Below are positions 1-11,420 of a stretch of 64,000 bases of DNA, piece after piece (position 1 is the stretch's first letter; each line of letters begins with the position of its first letter). The notes under the pieces are model-generated. The model made no database searches. It was not told the DNA's origin and saw only the letters and a program-made list of their open reading frames with translations. Source of the DNA: Sorangium cellulosum (GTDB taxonomy: Bacteria > Myxococcota_A > Polyangia > Polyangiales > Polyangiaceae); the NCBI RefSeq assembly GCF_004135735.1, contig NZ_CP012670.1:7394501-7458500 (forward strand), given 5' to 3'. The translations under genes were made by a program, and so were the position numbers.

Positions 1-906
1 GAGCTTGCGCTGCGCAACGGGGTGCAGCGCCTTGTCCAGGTCGTCGAGCAGGACGAGGCTCGGCGCGTTGAAGCGCACCACCGTGATGAGCCCGAGGGCG
101 AGCAGGGTCCCTTCGGAGAGCTGGTCGGCAGGCACCCACCCCAGCCCCTCCCACTCGACCTCGACGCGGGCGCCGGTGCGGTCGTGCACCTGCTCGGCCC
201 AGAAGTCCTGGCCACCGACGGAGATCCGTTGCTTCTCCCGGCGCCGGACACGGGCGGGGAGCGCGCGGATACGCCGCGCGCCGGGGACGATCGTCGCCAG
301 ATCCCGTTCGATCGATTCCAGGGTTCCGTCGCGCAGCCCCTGCAGGTACTGCAACACGGAAGCCAGCCCCTCACCGTCGTGTCCGACGCCTGGGATCTCC
401 TCATCGGAGTAGTGCTCCGCGGCGAGCGTCTCGGCGTGGAGCTTGAGCCGGACGACCGAGCCGAGCTTCGCCTTGCGGGGGCCTTCAAAGAAGCTCTGTT
501 CTTCCTTCTGGTCGTCGCAAGGCAGACTGAGCTCCGTCTCCTGCCCTTCCTTGCCGAACCACAGGTGCCCCCACTCAGATCCCGGCTCCCTGTCCGGGGT
601 CCCTCCGCGAAGAAGATGAAGACGGAACCGCCTTCCGTCCTCCAGGACGGCCTCCAGCTCGAGCTCGGTGGCGTCCGGCTTCGCGACCAGGTCGTCCACC
701 GCGCCCTTGCCCCTGAAGAGCGCCCCCGAATGGATGGTCGCGGCCCCCCCGGGCTTCGCGGCGGCAAGCTGGAGCAGGTAGTGCATCCCCTCCAGCACGG
801 TGCTCTTGCCCACGGCGTTCGGGCCGACCAGCACGTTGAGCCGACCGAGAGGCAGCCTCACGTCTCGAAGCAGCTTGAAATTTTTGAAGTTTGCTTCCGC
901 CAGCAT
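1..906 (-). CDS. AAA family ATPase (partial, runs off left edge)
   Basis: An ATP-binding protein of the AAA_15/AAA_21 (OLD/RecF-like) group; its cellular role is unknown. The start is ATG at 906 with a GAGGGTGG-type ribosome site just upstream. Walker A GPNAVGKST is at residues 28-36, after an N-terminus (MLAEANFKNFKLL) typical of SMC/RecF-like ATPases. A Walker B block LVLLDDLDKALHP is near residues 284-297, just inside the left edge. The C-terminal end is missing because the gene leaves the window. Related proteins are often stand-alone or nuclease-coupled, but no partner is visible here. The family call is firm; the function is open. Confidence 0.85.
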   Translation of the reverse strand, partial: MLAEANFKNFKLLRDVRLPLGRLNVLVGPNAVGKSTVLEGMHYLLQLAAAKPGGAATIHSGALFRGKGAVDDLVAKPDATELELEAVLEDGRRFRLHLLRGGTPDREPGSEWGHLWFGKEGQETELSLPCDDQKEEQSFFEGPRKAKLGSVVRLKLHAETLAAEHYSDEEIPGVGHDGEGLASVLQYLQGLRDGTLESIERDLATIVPGARRIRALPARVRRREKQRISVGGQDFWAEQVHDRTGARVEVEWEGLGWVPADQLSEGTLLALGLITVVRFNAPSLVLLDDLDKALHPVAQRKL

Positions 907-1114
907 CGCCACCCTCTCGTTAGCCCGAGAACAGCGCTGGGTACAGAAGCCTCCCCGCGCCGCTCCGACGCATCGCCGTGAGCCAGCAGGCCATCGGCCC
1001 GCATGATCAGCCTCCGCCAGCCCTCGGGCGCACCCCCTCGCGCGATGTGCCGGGCGGACGCGGGCCGGTCCGTCGCCCATGACCGCGCTCCCCGGCATCG
1101 CCCGGCGAGCAGCC

Positions 1115-2044
1115 CTAGCCGTGCCCCCGCTCCGCCACGTAGCGGACCGCGCCGTGCACCTCGCGCAGGAGCGCGCCTTGCCGGCGCTCCACGCGCACGA
1201 GCTCCTGGTGGCCCTCCCACGCGCCGACCGGCGCGACCAGCACGCCGCCCTCGGTGAGCTGCTCCTCCAGCGCGGCCGGCGCGTCGGTCAGCGCGTACGT
1301 GATCGCGACCTTCCACGGCCTCGCAGGCGGCGACGAGCGAGCGCCCGAGAGCACGCGCTCGGCGAGCGCTCGGCCGTCGCCGCAGAAGAGCGTGACGCTC
1401 GCGTCGTCCCCGGTCGCCGCGGCGCCGCTGCTCGCGGTCGCCGCGCCCAGCGCGCCCTCGTCCAGGCGCGCCGGCCGCGCGCCGAGGAGCCGCGCCGCCC
1501 GCTCGTACAGGACGCCGTCGATCTCGATCGAGGTGACATGCCCCGCCGGGCCGACGATGCGCCGCGCGAGCGCCGCCCCGTAGCCGGTGCCCGTGCCGAG
1601 CTCGAGGAGGCAATCGCCCGGCGCGAGGCCCAGGAGGCTGTACGTGAGCAGGTAGGCGTGCGGCGCGCTCACCGTCGCCTGCCCCGCACGATCGAGCGGC
1701 AACGGCGTGTCGTCCGCCGCCGCCGCGATGTCCTCCGGCAAGACGAAGCGCTCGCGCGGCGTGAGCAGGATCGCGTCGAGGTAGCGCGCCGAGAACGCGA
1801 AGCGGCGCGCGAGCTCCGCCACGAGCGGCGCGCGCGCCACCCGCCCCGCCCCGGCGAGCTCGACGTCCTCCGCGATGACCGCGTCGAGCTCCTCCGGGAC
1901 CCTCGCCCAGCGATCCGCCCGGCGCGCGTCGTACCGCGCCGCGAGCGAGGCGAGCGCCGCAACCGCAGCGCGAGGATCGGTGCCCGTGGAGGACGTCACG
2001 GCGAGATCCTGAAGCAGGGCCGCGCGCTCCGCCCGATCTTTCAC
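1115..2044 (-). CDS. Protein-L-isoaspartate O-methyltransferase-like protein
   Basis: A SAM-dependent methyltransferase of the Pcm family, which repairs isoaspartyl residues in damaged proteins. The 309-aa product has the Pcm hallmark GQATVSAPHA around residues 121-130, the SAM loop LLELGTGTGYG at 146-156, and an acidic SAM-ribose motif (VTSIEID) shortly after. It is longer than the classic ~210-aa enzyme: an extra ~100-residue N-terminal part precedes the Pcm core, as in many actinobacterial and myxobacterial versions. The start is GTG at 2044. It is divergent from the serine hydrolase gene at 2156, so the 110-bp gap probably carries both promoters. The substrate may not be isoaspartate in this long form. 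Confidence 0.8.
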   Translation of the reverse strand: MKDRAERAALLQDLAVTSSTGTDPRAAVAALASLAARYDARRADRWARVPEELDAVIAEDVELAGAGRVARAPLVAELARRFAFSARYLDAILLTPRERFVLPEDIAAAADDTPLPLDRAGQATVSAPHAYLLTYSLLGLAPGDCLLELGTGTGYGAALARRIVGPAGHVTSIEIDGVLYERAARLLGARPARLDEGALGAATASSGAAATGDDASVTLFCGDGRALAERVLSGARSSPPARPWKVAITYALTDAPAALEEQLTEGGVLVAPVGAWEGHQELVRVERRQGALLREVHGAVRYVAERGHG

Positions 2045-2155
2045 CGCGCGCTCCGCCCCATAGCTCGGGGATCCGTCCAGCAGTCTCCCCGGGTACCCTC
2101 CGGTCCGCGCCAGAGCTCGTTTGACACGGACGCGCCCGTCTCCTCATCCTCGGCC

Positions 2156-3340
2156 ATGCAACCGTTCACGTCGTCATCGACATCGACATCGACCGGCGTC
2201 GTCGATCTCTCGCCGGTCGCACAGATCGCCGTCTCGGCGCACCGCGCGGCGCCCTGCGCGTGCGTCGCCGCGGCCGTGCGCGCCCGCGACCATGTCCGGT
2301 ACGGGCTCGGCGCCGCGGGGCGGCTGTGGCTCGAGGCGAGCCCGCCGGCCGGCGCGGGCGGCGCGGCCCCGCCCGCGGCGACGGTCGACGCGATCTTCGA
2401 TCTCGCGTCGGTGAGCAAGCCGCTCACGGCGCTCGCGTTCGCCCGGCTCGCCCGCGCCGGCAAGCTGCGGCTCGACGAGCCGCTCGCGGAGGTGCTGCCC
2501 GAGCTCGCGGACACGCGGTCGGCAAACGTGCCGCTCGAGCTCTTCGCCGCGCACCGCGCCGGCCTCGAGGCGCACCGGAGGCTCCATCCGCCCGACGACT
2601 GCGGGCCCATCGATCCGCTCGGCGCGCTGCGCGTCTGCGCGGACGCGCGGCGCGATGGGTGCGCGGGAGCGCCGCCGGCCGGGGGGTTCCCGCCGGTCTA
2701 CAGCGACCTCGGCTACCTGCTCCTCGGCGCCGCGGTCGCGCGGCGCGGCGGGGCCGAGCTCGACGAGATCGTCGAGCGCGAGGTGACCGGGCCGCTCCAG
2801 ATCGCCATCGCGTCGGCGCGCGCGCACCGGCGGCGCGATCCGCGCTTCGACGAGCGCGTCGTGCCCACCGAGGAGGTCGCGCTCCGCGGGGGCGTGATCC
2901 GCGGGGCGGTGCACGACGACAACGCCTGGGCGATCGCGCAGGCCGGGACGGCCGGGCACGCGGGGCTCTTCGGGGACGCGCTCTCCGTGGCGCGGCTCGG
3001 GGTCGCGCTGCTCGAGGCGCTCGCGGGCGAGCGCCCGGACTGGCTCTCGCGCGACGAGCTCTGGGAGCTCGTGAAGCCGCGGCCGGGCGGGTCGCTGCGC
3101 GCCGGGTTCGACGGCAAGAGCGGCGAGACGCCGAGCGCCGGCGCCCGGTTCGGCCCGCGGACGTTCGGCCACCTCGGGTTCACGGGGACGAGCCTCTGGA
3201 TCGATCCGGACGCGGAGCTCGTCGGCGTGATGCTCACCAACCGGGTCCACCCGACCCGCGCCTCCGACGCGATCCGCCGCGCGCGCCCCGCCACCCACGA
3301 CGCCCTCGCCGACGCCATGACGCCGCGCGGGCCGCGATGA
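2156..3340 (+). CDS. Serine hydrolase, beta-lactamase/class C-like family
   Basis: A penicillin-binding-protein-like serine hydrolase (Beta-lactamase family, PF00144 type) of 394 aa. Visible motifs are the nucleophile S-x-x-K (ASVSKP, residues 84-89), a Y-S-D motif (VYSDLGY, near residue 183) in place of Y-x-N, and an HLGFTG box near the C-terminus that takes the place of KTG. There is no clear signal peptide; the N-terminus is Ser/Thr rich. The start at ATG 2156 was chosen because the frame further upstream is only a GC-driven extension antisense to the methyltransferase gene. The substrate (peptide, ester or beta-lactam) cannot be read from sequence. Confidence 0.8.
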   Translation: MQPFTSSSTSTSTGVVDLSPVAQIAVSAHRAAPCACVAAAVRARDHVRYGLGAAGRLWLEASPPAGAGGAAPPAATVDAIFDLASVSKPLTALAFARLARAGKLRLDEPLAEVLPELADTRSANVPLELFAAHRAGLEAHRRLHPPDDCGPIDPLGALRVCADARRDGCAGAPPAGGFPPVYSDLGYLLLGAAVARRGGAELDEIVEREVTGPLQIAIASARAHRRRDPRFDERVVPTEEVALRGGVIRGAVHDDNAWAIAQAGTAGHAGLFGDALSVARLGVALLEALAGERPDWLSRDELWELVKPRPGGSLRAGFDGKSGETPSAGARFGPRTFGHLGFTGTSLWIDPDAELVGVMLTNRVHPTRASDAIRRARPATHDALADAMTPRGPR

Positions 3341-3462
3341 CCGGCGGCCCACGACGCCCTCGCCGACCGCCATGACGCCGCGCAGCCCGCGACGACCGAT
3401 GGCGCACCGCATCGAGCCCCGCGTGTTCGTGGGCCGCCGCCGTCCGGTGCTAGGCTGCCGCG

Positions 3463-5316
3463 GTGTCCCCCGGCACCCCCGAAGAGCTGGTCTCATCCCC
3501 CGGGCTGCTCCGCGCGCCGGTCGAGCCAGCTCGCCCGCAGGTCGAGCCAGCGCGCGCGTCGGTCGAGCCACCCCGCGCGTCGGTCGAGCCGGCGCGCGCG
3601 CCGCTCGATCCGGCACGCCCGCCCTTCGCGCCGCGCCCGGGCGCGAAGCCCCGCTCGTTCCGCCAGAACGCCGCGCAGAGCGGCCGCTTCATCCGCGCCT
3701 ACTTCACGACGTTCGTCGTCATCGCGAGCTACCTCTGGTTCTTCTTCCTGAGCCGCCTCTTCGGCGAGACCTGGGAGAAGAACCGCGTCGACGAGGTCCA
3801 CGCGAGGAACGCCCGCCGCATCGAGCGCACCATCGTCGAGCTCCAGGGGCTATTCATCAAGGTCGGCCAGATGCTCAGCATCATGGCCAACTTCCTCCCC
3901 GCGACGCTCCGCGCCGGGCTCGAGGGGCTCCAGGACCAGGTGCCGCCGCGCCCCTACGAGGAGATCGAGGGGCGCATCGCCGAGGAGCTCGGGCGCCCCG
4001 TCGACCAGATCTTCGCCCGCCTGAAGAGGGAGCCGCTCGCGAGCGCGTCGCTCGGCCAGGTCCACGAGGCGTGGCTCATGGACGGCACCCGCGTCGCCGT
4101 GAAGGTGCAGCACCGCGACATCGACGAGATCGTCCGCCTCGACCTGCTCACCATCCGCCGCATCATGGCGATCGTCGCGAAGTTCGTCCCGGTGCAGGGG
4201 CTCGACGCCTACTACCACCAGATCCGCTCGATGATCCTGGAGGAGCTCGACTTCGTGCGCGAGGCCAGGAACATCACGCGCATCGCCGACAACTTCGCCG
4301 GGCAGAACGGCGTCCGGTTCCCCAGGCCCATCGACGCCTACTGCACGCGCCGCGTGATGACGACGACGTTCGTCGAGGGCATCAAGGTCGGCGACGTCGC
4401 GGCGCTCGACGCCCACGGCGTCGACCGCAAGGCGCTCGCCCGCCACATCGTGCAGGTCTTCTGCCAGCAGATCTTCATCGACGGCGTCTACCACGCCGAT
4501 CCGCACCCCGGGAACATGCTGGTCGGGCCGAGCGGGGAGCTCATCCTGCTCGACTTCGGCGCCGTCGCCGAGCTCTCCCAGGAGATGCGCGAGGGCATCC
4601 CCGAGTTCCTCGAGGCCGTCATCCGCCGCGACACCGAGCGCATCGTCAAGGCGCTGCGCAAGATGGGCTTCTTCTCGCGCAGCGACACGCTCGACGTCAG
4701 CGAGCGCGTGGTCGAGTTCTTCCACCAGCGCTTCCAGGACGAGGTGAAGCTCGAGTCCTTCAACCTGAAGGACATCAAGCTCGATCCGCAGAAGGGCATC
4801 GAGAGCCTCATCGATCTGCGGCGCATGAACATCGGGCTGAAGGAGCTCTCCGGCGCCTTCCACGTGCCGCGCGACTTCGTGCTGCTCGAGCGCACGCTCC
4901 TGCTCCTCACCGGGGTGTGCACGCAGCTCGACCCCGACCTCAACCCCATGGACGTCGTGCGCCCCTACCTGCAGGACTTCGTCCTCGGCAGCCGCGACTG
5001 GGCCCAGATCGCGCTCGAGGCCGCGAAGGACATGGGGATCAAGGCGCTGACGATCCCCGACGATCTGCGCAAGTACCTCACGCGCGCCAACCGCGGCGAG
5101 GCGGAGGTGAAGATCCGCGGCCTCGCCCAGGCCGCGGGGCTGGTCTACACGGGGGTGCGCCAGCTCATCTACGCGGCGCTCGCGATCGCGGCGGGGTTCG
5201 CCGGGCTGGAGCTCTACCTCGCTGGCCACGCGGCGCTCGCGCGCTACTGCCTCTACGGCTCGGCGGCGGCCGGGGCGCTGCTCGCCGGGAGCCTCCTGTT
5301 CACGAAACGAGGGTGA
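3463..5316 (+). CDS. AarF/UbiB (ABC1) family atypical kinase, membrane-anchored
   Basis: A 617-aa protein of the ABC1/AarF/UbiB kinase-like family, whose members support ubiquinone or other isoprenoid lipid metabolism. The family KxGQ motif is at residues 133-136 (FIKVGQMLS). It is followed by an EELDF segment, the catalytic-loop equivalent HADPHPGN and the metal-binding LLDFGA. A hydrophobic segment lies near residues 80-100 and two more at the C-terminus, so it is probably membrane bound. The N-terminal ~55 residues are a degenerate VEPAR/VEPPR repeat. The start is taken as GTG 3463, but a later start after the repeat is possible. The stop overlaps the next gene's ATG by one base. Confidence 0.88.
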   Translation: MSPGTPEELVSSPGLLRAPVEPARPQVEPARASVEPPRASVEPARAPLDPARPPFAPRPGAKPRSFRQNAAQSGRFIRAYFTTFVVIASYLWFFFLSRLFGETWEKNRVDEVHARNARRIERTIVELQGLFIKVGQMLSIMANFLPATLRAGLEGLQDQVPPRPYEEIEGRIAEELGRPVDQIFARLKREPLASASLGQVHEAWLMDGTRVAVKVQHRDIDEIVRLDLLTIRRIMAIVAKFVPVQGLDAYYHQIRSMILEELDFVREARNITRIADNFAGQNGVRFPRPIDAYCTRRVMTTTFVEGIKVGDVAALDAHGVDRKALARHIVQVFCQQIFIDGVYHADPHPGNMLVGPSGELILLDFGAVAELSQEMREGIPEFLEAVIRRDTERIVKALRKMGFFSRSDTLDVSERVVEFFHQRFQDEVKLESFNLKDIKLDPQKGIESLIDLRRMNIGLKELSGAFHVPRDFVLLERTLLLLTGVCTQLDPDLNPMDVVRPYLQDFVLGSRDWAQIALEAAKDMGIKALTIPDDLRKYLTRANRGEAEVKIRGLAQAAGLVYTGVRQLIYAALAIAAGFAGLELYLAGHAALARYCLYGSAAAGALLAGSLLFTKRG

Positions 5317-5846
5317 TGCACGCCATGAGCTCGATCGATCTGTCGCGTTACGAGGCCGATCTCGCCGCCGCCGAGGCCGAGGTGAAGCGGATCCGGGGTG
5401 AGAACGCGAAGCTCGCGGACACGCTCCGCGGCGCCCCGAAGGAGGCGTCGCGCGAGCACCTCCGCCGCGGCGCGGCGTCGCTCGCCGCCGCGAAGGAGCG
5501 CGCGGAGGCCGCGCGCGTGGCGCTCCGGATCGCGCAGGAGACCGGCTCGCCCTACGGGCTGCTCGCGCGCGAGGGCCGCGTCGTGGGCACGGTGGCCGTG
5601 GCCATCCCCGTCGGCACGCCGAGCGCCGATCGCGCCCGGCTCATCGACGAGGCGCTCGGGGCCGAGCTCACCTCCGCGGCGAGCGCGCTCGGGGTGGTGC
5701 TCGCCGCCCCCGCGGAGCGCTACACCCGCGAGCGCCCCGGGCGCGACCCCGACGGGCGCACCCTCCTCGACGTCGCCGGACACGTGGAGGGCGACGTGCT
5801 GATGCCCGCCGTCTCCAGGGCCGCGAAGGGCGCGCGCGGGCGCTGA
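5316..5846 (+). CDS. Hypothetical protein with N-terminal coiled coil
   Basis: I do not recognise this 176-aa protein. Residues ~10-80 are Glu/Ala/Lys rich with heptad character, suggesting a coiled coil; the C-terminal half is a more globular Val/Ala-rich segment. The ATG at 5316 shares its first base with the stop of the AarF-like kinase gene (TGATG), so the two are almost certainly translationally coupled. A second ATG three codons later is also possible. The product may work with the kinase-like protein, but this rests on coupling alone. It converges on the Ser/Thr kinase gene with a 6-base gap. Confidence 0.7.
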   Translation: MHAMSSIDLSRYEADLAAAEAEVKRIRGENAKLADTLRGAPKEASREHLRRGAASLAAAKERAEAARVALRIAQETGSPYGLLAREGRVVGTVAVAIPVGTPSADRARLIDEALGAELTSAASALGVVLAAPAERYTRERPGRDPDGRTLLDVAGHVEGDVLMPAVSRAAKGARGR

Positions 5847-5852
5847 GCGCGC

Positions 5853-8780
<2,928 letters not shown>

Positions 8781-8938
8781 ACGCCCAGTGTACCCGGCCC
8801 CGAGGGCAGAAGTCAGCGCGCCCTGGCCGCTGGACAGAAAACACGAAATCCCATCATTCAGCTCACCTGTCCACACCTCCTTCCTGCTTTCGCTCCCGCG
8901 GTCGGTCCGTTATATGTACGCGCCTCTCAGGTGGGCGA

Positions 8939-9634
8939 ATGCAACATCGCACCAAGCATGAGCCGTCGTCCGCGCTGCTGGAGATCCGCCTCGATCCGGG
9001 CGAGTCGCTGCGCGCGGAGGCGGGCGCGATGGTCGCCCGGTCGCCGGGCCTCTCCACGGCGGTCCGGCTCAACGCGGGCCGCGGGGCCGGGTTCTTCGGC
9101 CGGCTGAAGGCGCTCGTCATCGCGCTCTTGCGCAAGCTCGCGGGCGGCGAGACGTTCTTCGTGAACCACATCGCGGCGCCCGAGGCCGGGTGGGTGTGGC
9201 TCGCCCCGCCGCTCGGCGGGCGCGTCCTGCACGTCCCCGTCCGGGGAGAGGCCGTGCTCTTCAGCGCGGGCTCGTACCTCGCGAGCGCGGGAGACCTCGA
9301 CGTCACGGTGCGCTGGGGTGGGCTGCGCGCGGTCCTCGCGCGGGAGAGCCTCTTCTTCATCGAGGCCTCCGGCGTCGGCGATCTCTGGATCGCGAGCCAC
9401 GGCGCCGTCGAGGAGCTCGTCTGCGACGGCTCGCTCGTCGTGGACAGCGAGCACCTCGTCGGGTTCGACGCGTCGCTCACGCTCGAGCTCAGGAGCCCCG
9501 GCGGCGGGCTCACGGGCCTCATGGTCTCCGGCGAGGGCGTCGTGTGCGAGCTCTCCGGCCGCGGCCGCGTGCTCGTCCAGGCGCGCAGCCCGGGCGCGCT
9601 CGTGGGCTGGCTCTCTCCCCTCCTCCCCCCCTGA
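8939..9634 (+). CDS. AIM24/TIGR00266 family protein, copy 1
   Basis: A 231-aa protein of the AIM24 family (beta-rich fold; mitochondrial biogenesis factor in yeast, function unclear in bacteria). Family features include an early LDPGESLRAEAGAMV segment, the GGETFFVNH-type motif, SGSYLA-like and WIAS turns, and a late MVSGEGVVCEL segment. It is the first of three adjacent paralogues in the same direction. The ATG at 8939 follows a 158-bp gap divergent from the kinase gene, with a TATATG-like -10 box around 8912. This copy carries a short extra N-terminal tail (QHRTKHEPSS). Confidence 0.85.
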   Translation: MQHRTKHEPSSALLEIRLDPGESLRAEAGAMVARSPGLSTAVRLNAGRGAGFFGRLKALVIALLRKLAGGETFFVNHIAAPEAGWVWLAPPLGGRVLHVPVRGEAVLFSAGSYLASAGDLDVTVRWGGLRAVLARESLFFIEASGVGDLWIASHGAVEELVCDGSLVVDSEHLVGFDASLTLELRSPGGGLTGLMVSGEGVVCELSGRGRVLVQARSPGALVGWLSPLLPP

Positions 9635-9654
9635 ACGAGCGACGGAGACGCCCG

Positions 9655-10323
9655 ATGCACGTGAATCTCCTCCACCGTCCGTTGCACGCCCTGGCGCAGT
9701 GCTGGCTCGATCCGGGCGAGCGCGTGATCGCCGAGAGCGGCGCGCTCGTGGGCATGTCGACCAACGTGCGCGTGGAGACGCAGTCGGGCGGCATCATGTC
9801 GGGGCTGAAGCGGATGCTCGCCGGAGAGTCGTTCTATCGAAACACGTTCACCGCGGAGGGCGGGCGCGGAGAGGTGCTGTTCGCGACGCCGCTCCCCGGG
9901 GACATGGCGGTGCTCGAGGTGGGCGACGCGCAGTGGTGTGTCCAGAGCAGCGCCTACGTCGCCTCGACCCCGGGGGTCGCGGTGAGCGCGCGCTCGGGCG
10001 GGCTGCGCGGCGTCTTCTCGGGAGCGGGGCTGTTCGCCCTGGAGACGGCGGGAGAGGGGCAGATGATCCTCGGCGCCTTCGGCGCGCTCGAGCGGGTCCC
10101 GGTGGAGGGCCACGTCGTCGTCGACACCGGCCATCTGGCAGCGTGGGAGTCGACGCTCTCGTGCCGGATCGGCAAGAGCACCTCGACGTGGCTCGGCGCG
10201 TGGCTGTCGGGCGAGGGCCTGGTCTGCCACGTCGAGGGGCGCGGCAGCCTGTGGATCCAGTCGCGCAGCGCCGGGCGGTACGGCGCGGCCGTCGGCCCGC
10301 GGCTCGCGCCGCGGCAACCTTGA
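9655..10323 (+). CDS. AIM24/TIGR00266 family protein, copy 2
   Basis: A 222-aa paralogue of the genes on either side. It has the family segments LDPGERVIAESGALV, LAGESFYRNTFTA, SSAYVASTPG and WLSGEGLVCHVEG. The start ATG at 9655 is preceded by GACGGAGACGCCC, a plausible ribosome site. The gap to copy 1 is 20 bp and to copy 3 is 17 bp, so the three form one operon. Divergence between copies is too high for a recent duplication, which suggests a heteromeric or sub-functionalised set. Function is not predictable beyond the family. Confidence 0.85.
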   Translation: MHVNLLHRPLHALAQCWLDPGERVIAESGALVGMSTNVRVETQSGGIMSGLKRMLAGESFYRNTFTAEGGRGEVLFATPLPGDMAVLEVGDAQWCVQSSAYVASTPGVAVSARSGGLRGVFSGAGLFALETAGEGQMILGAFGALERVPVEGHVVVDTGHLAAWESTLSCRIGKSTSTWLGAWLSGEGLVCHVEGRGSLWIQSRSAGRYGAAVGPRLAPRQP

Positions 10324-10340
10324 GCGATCCGGAGGACCCC

Positions 10341-11027
10341 GTGCGCGACGAGATCCGAAACAACCCTGACTCCGGCGTCCTCCACGTGACGTTCGAGCGC
10401 GCCGGCGAGCAGATCATCGCCGAGGGCGGCGCGCTCCTCGCGCGCGACACGGCCATCGACATGAAGACGAGCCTGCACGGCGGGCTCGTCAGCGCGCTCA
10501 AGCGCAGGGTGACGGCCGGAGAGAGCCTGTTCCAGAACACGTTCACGGCGACCGCGCCCATGCAGTCGATGCGCCTCGCCCCGGCCCCGGAGGGCGCGAT
10601 CGAGCGCATCGTCCTGCGCTCGGGCATGGAGGTGTTCCTCCAGTCGGGCGCCTATCTCGCCTCGACCGCGGGCATCGCGTTCGACACGAAGTGGCAGGGG
10701 GCCAAGGGCTTCTTCGTCGGCGGCCTGTCGCTGCTCCGGGCCTATGGCGACGGCCTGATCTGGATCTCGAGCTACGGCGGTATCCACACGATCGACGTCG
10801 GCCGCGAGCACCCGGGATACCTCTGCGACAACACACACCTGCTCGCGTTCACCGAGGGGCTGCGGTATCAGGTGCGCAAGCTCGCCGGCCTCAAGGGCCT
10901 GTTCCTGTCCGGCGAGGGGCTCGTCTGCGAGTTTCATGGGCACGGGCGGATCTGGCTGCAGACCCGGAACCCGGCGGCGCTCTCGGCGTTCCTCCACCCG
11001 TTCCGTCCGGTCGGCGGGGGCCATTAG
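10341..11027 (+). CDS. AIM24/TIGR00266 family protein, copy 3
   Basis: The 228-aa third member of the AIM24 operon. It shares GEQIIAEGGALLARD, AGESLFQNTFTA, QSGAYLASTAG, WISSYGG and FLSGEGLVCEF with its neighbours. The GTG start at 10341 is chosen for the GGAGGACCCC ribosome site directly upstream; earlier in-frame codons only extend antisense-like GC sequence through copy 2. It is the last gene of the operon. The 390 bp that follow hold no convincing gene. Confidence 0.83.
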   Translation: MRDEIRNNPDSGVLHVTFERAGEQIIAEGGALLARDTAIDMKTSLHGGLVSALKRRVTAGESLFQNTFTATAPMQSMRLAPAPEGAIERIVLRSGMEVFLQSGAYLASTAGIAFDTKWQGAKGFFVGGLSLLRAYGDGLIWISSYGGIHTIDVGREHPGYLCDNTHLLAFTEGLRYQVRKLAGLKGLFLSGEGLVCEFHGHGRIWLQTRNPAALSAFLHPFRPVGGGH

Positions 11028-11420
11028 CGCGATCGCCGGCGAGCTCGACCGTCGGATCCAGGCCGCTCGCGACGTCCGATCGCCAGCGCCTGGGCCGCGA
11101 GGCAGCAGGGGCAGCAGGGCGCCCGGGCCGAGGGATCGGGCCGTCGGTGGCGGCGCCGTGGCGCGGGCCGGCGCGTCCGGGTCGTCAGGCCGGTGCGCCG
11201 GTTCCTGCCGGCGGCGCGCGCCTGCGCGCCGTCCGGCCGCTCGGGACTCGGGGGGCGCCTGGTCGAGGCCGGTGCGCTGTCATTGCGTTCCCGGAGGCGG
11301 ACTCGCTAAAGTAGTCCGGCCTCACCGAGGAGGCTCGAACGGCGAGCGGTGGATGCCTCCGGTCCACGGCAGGGAGCTCGCGAGGCGAGCCTGGCTCTGC
11401 CTGAATGCCCCGAACCCGCT
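11028..11420. other. Intergenic region between AIM24 operon and FHA gene
   Basis: About 390 bp of GC-rich sequence. I see no gene with coding character and no clear factor-independent terminator. The last ~120 bp, upstream of the FHA gene, probably carry its promoter, but no boxes stand out. Confidence 0.5.

Noticed and set aside
22..981. Long plus-strand open frame of ~319 codons at the left edge
   Set aside because: It is antisense to the AAA ATPase, whose Walker A and B motifs are clear on the minus strand; the plus frame is low-complexity and GC-driven.
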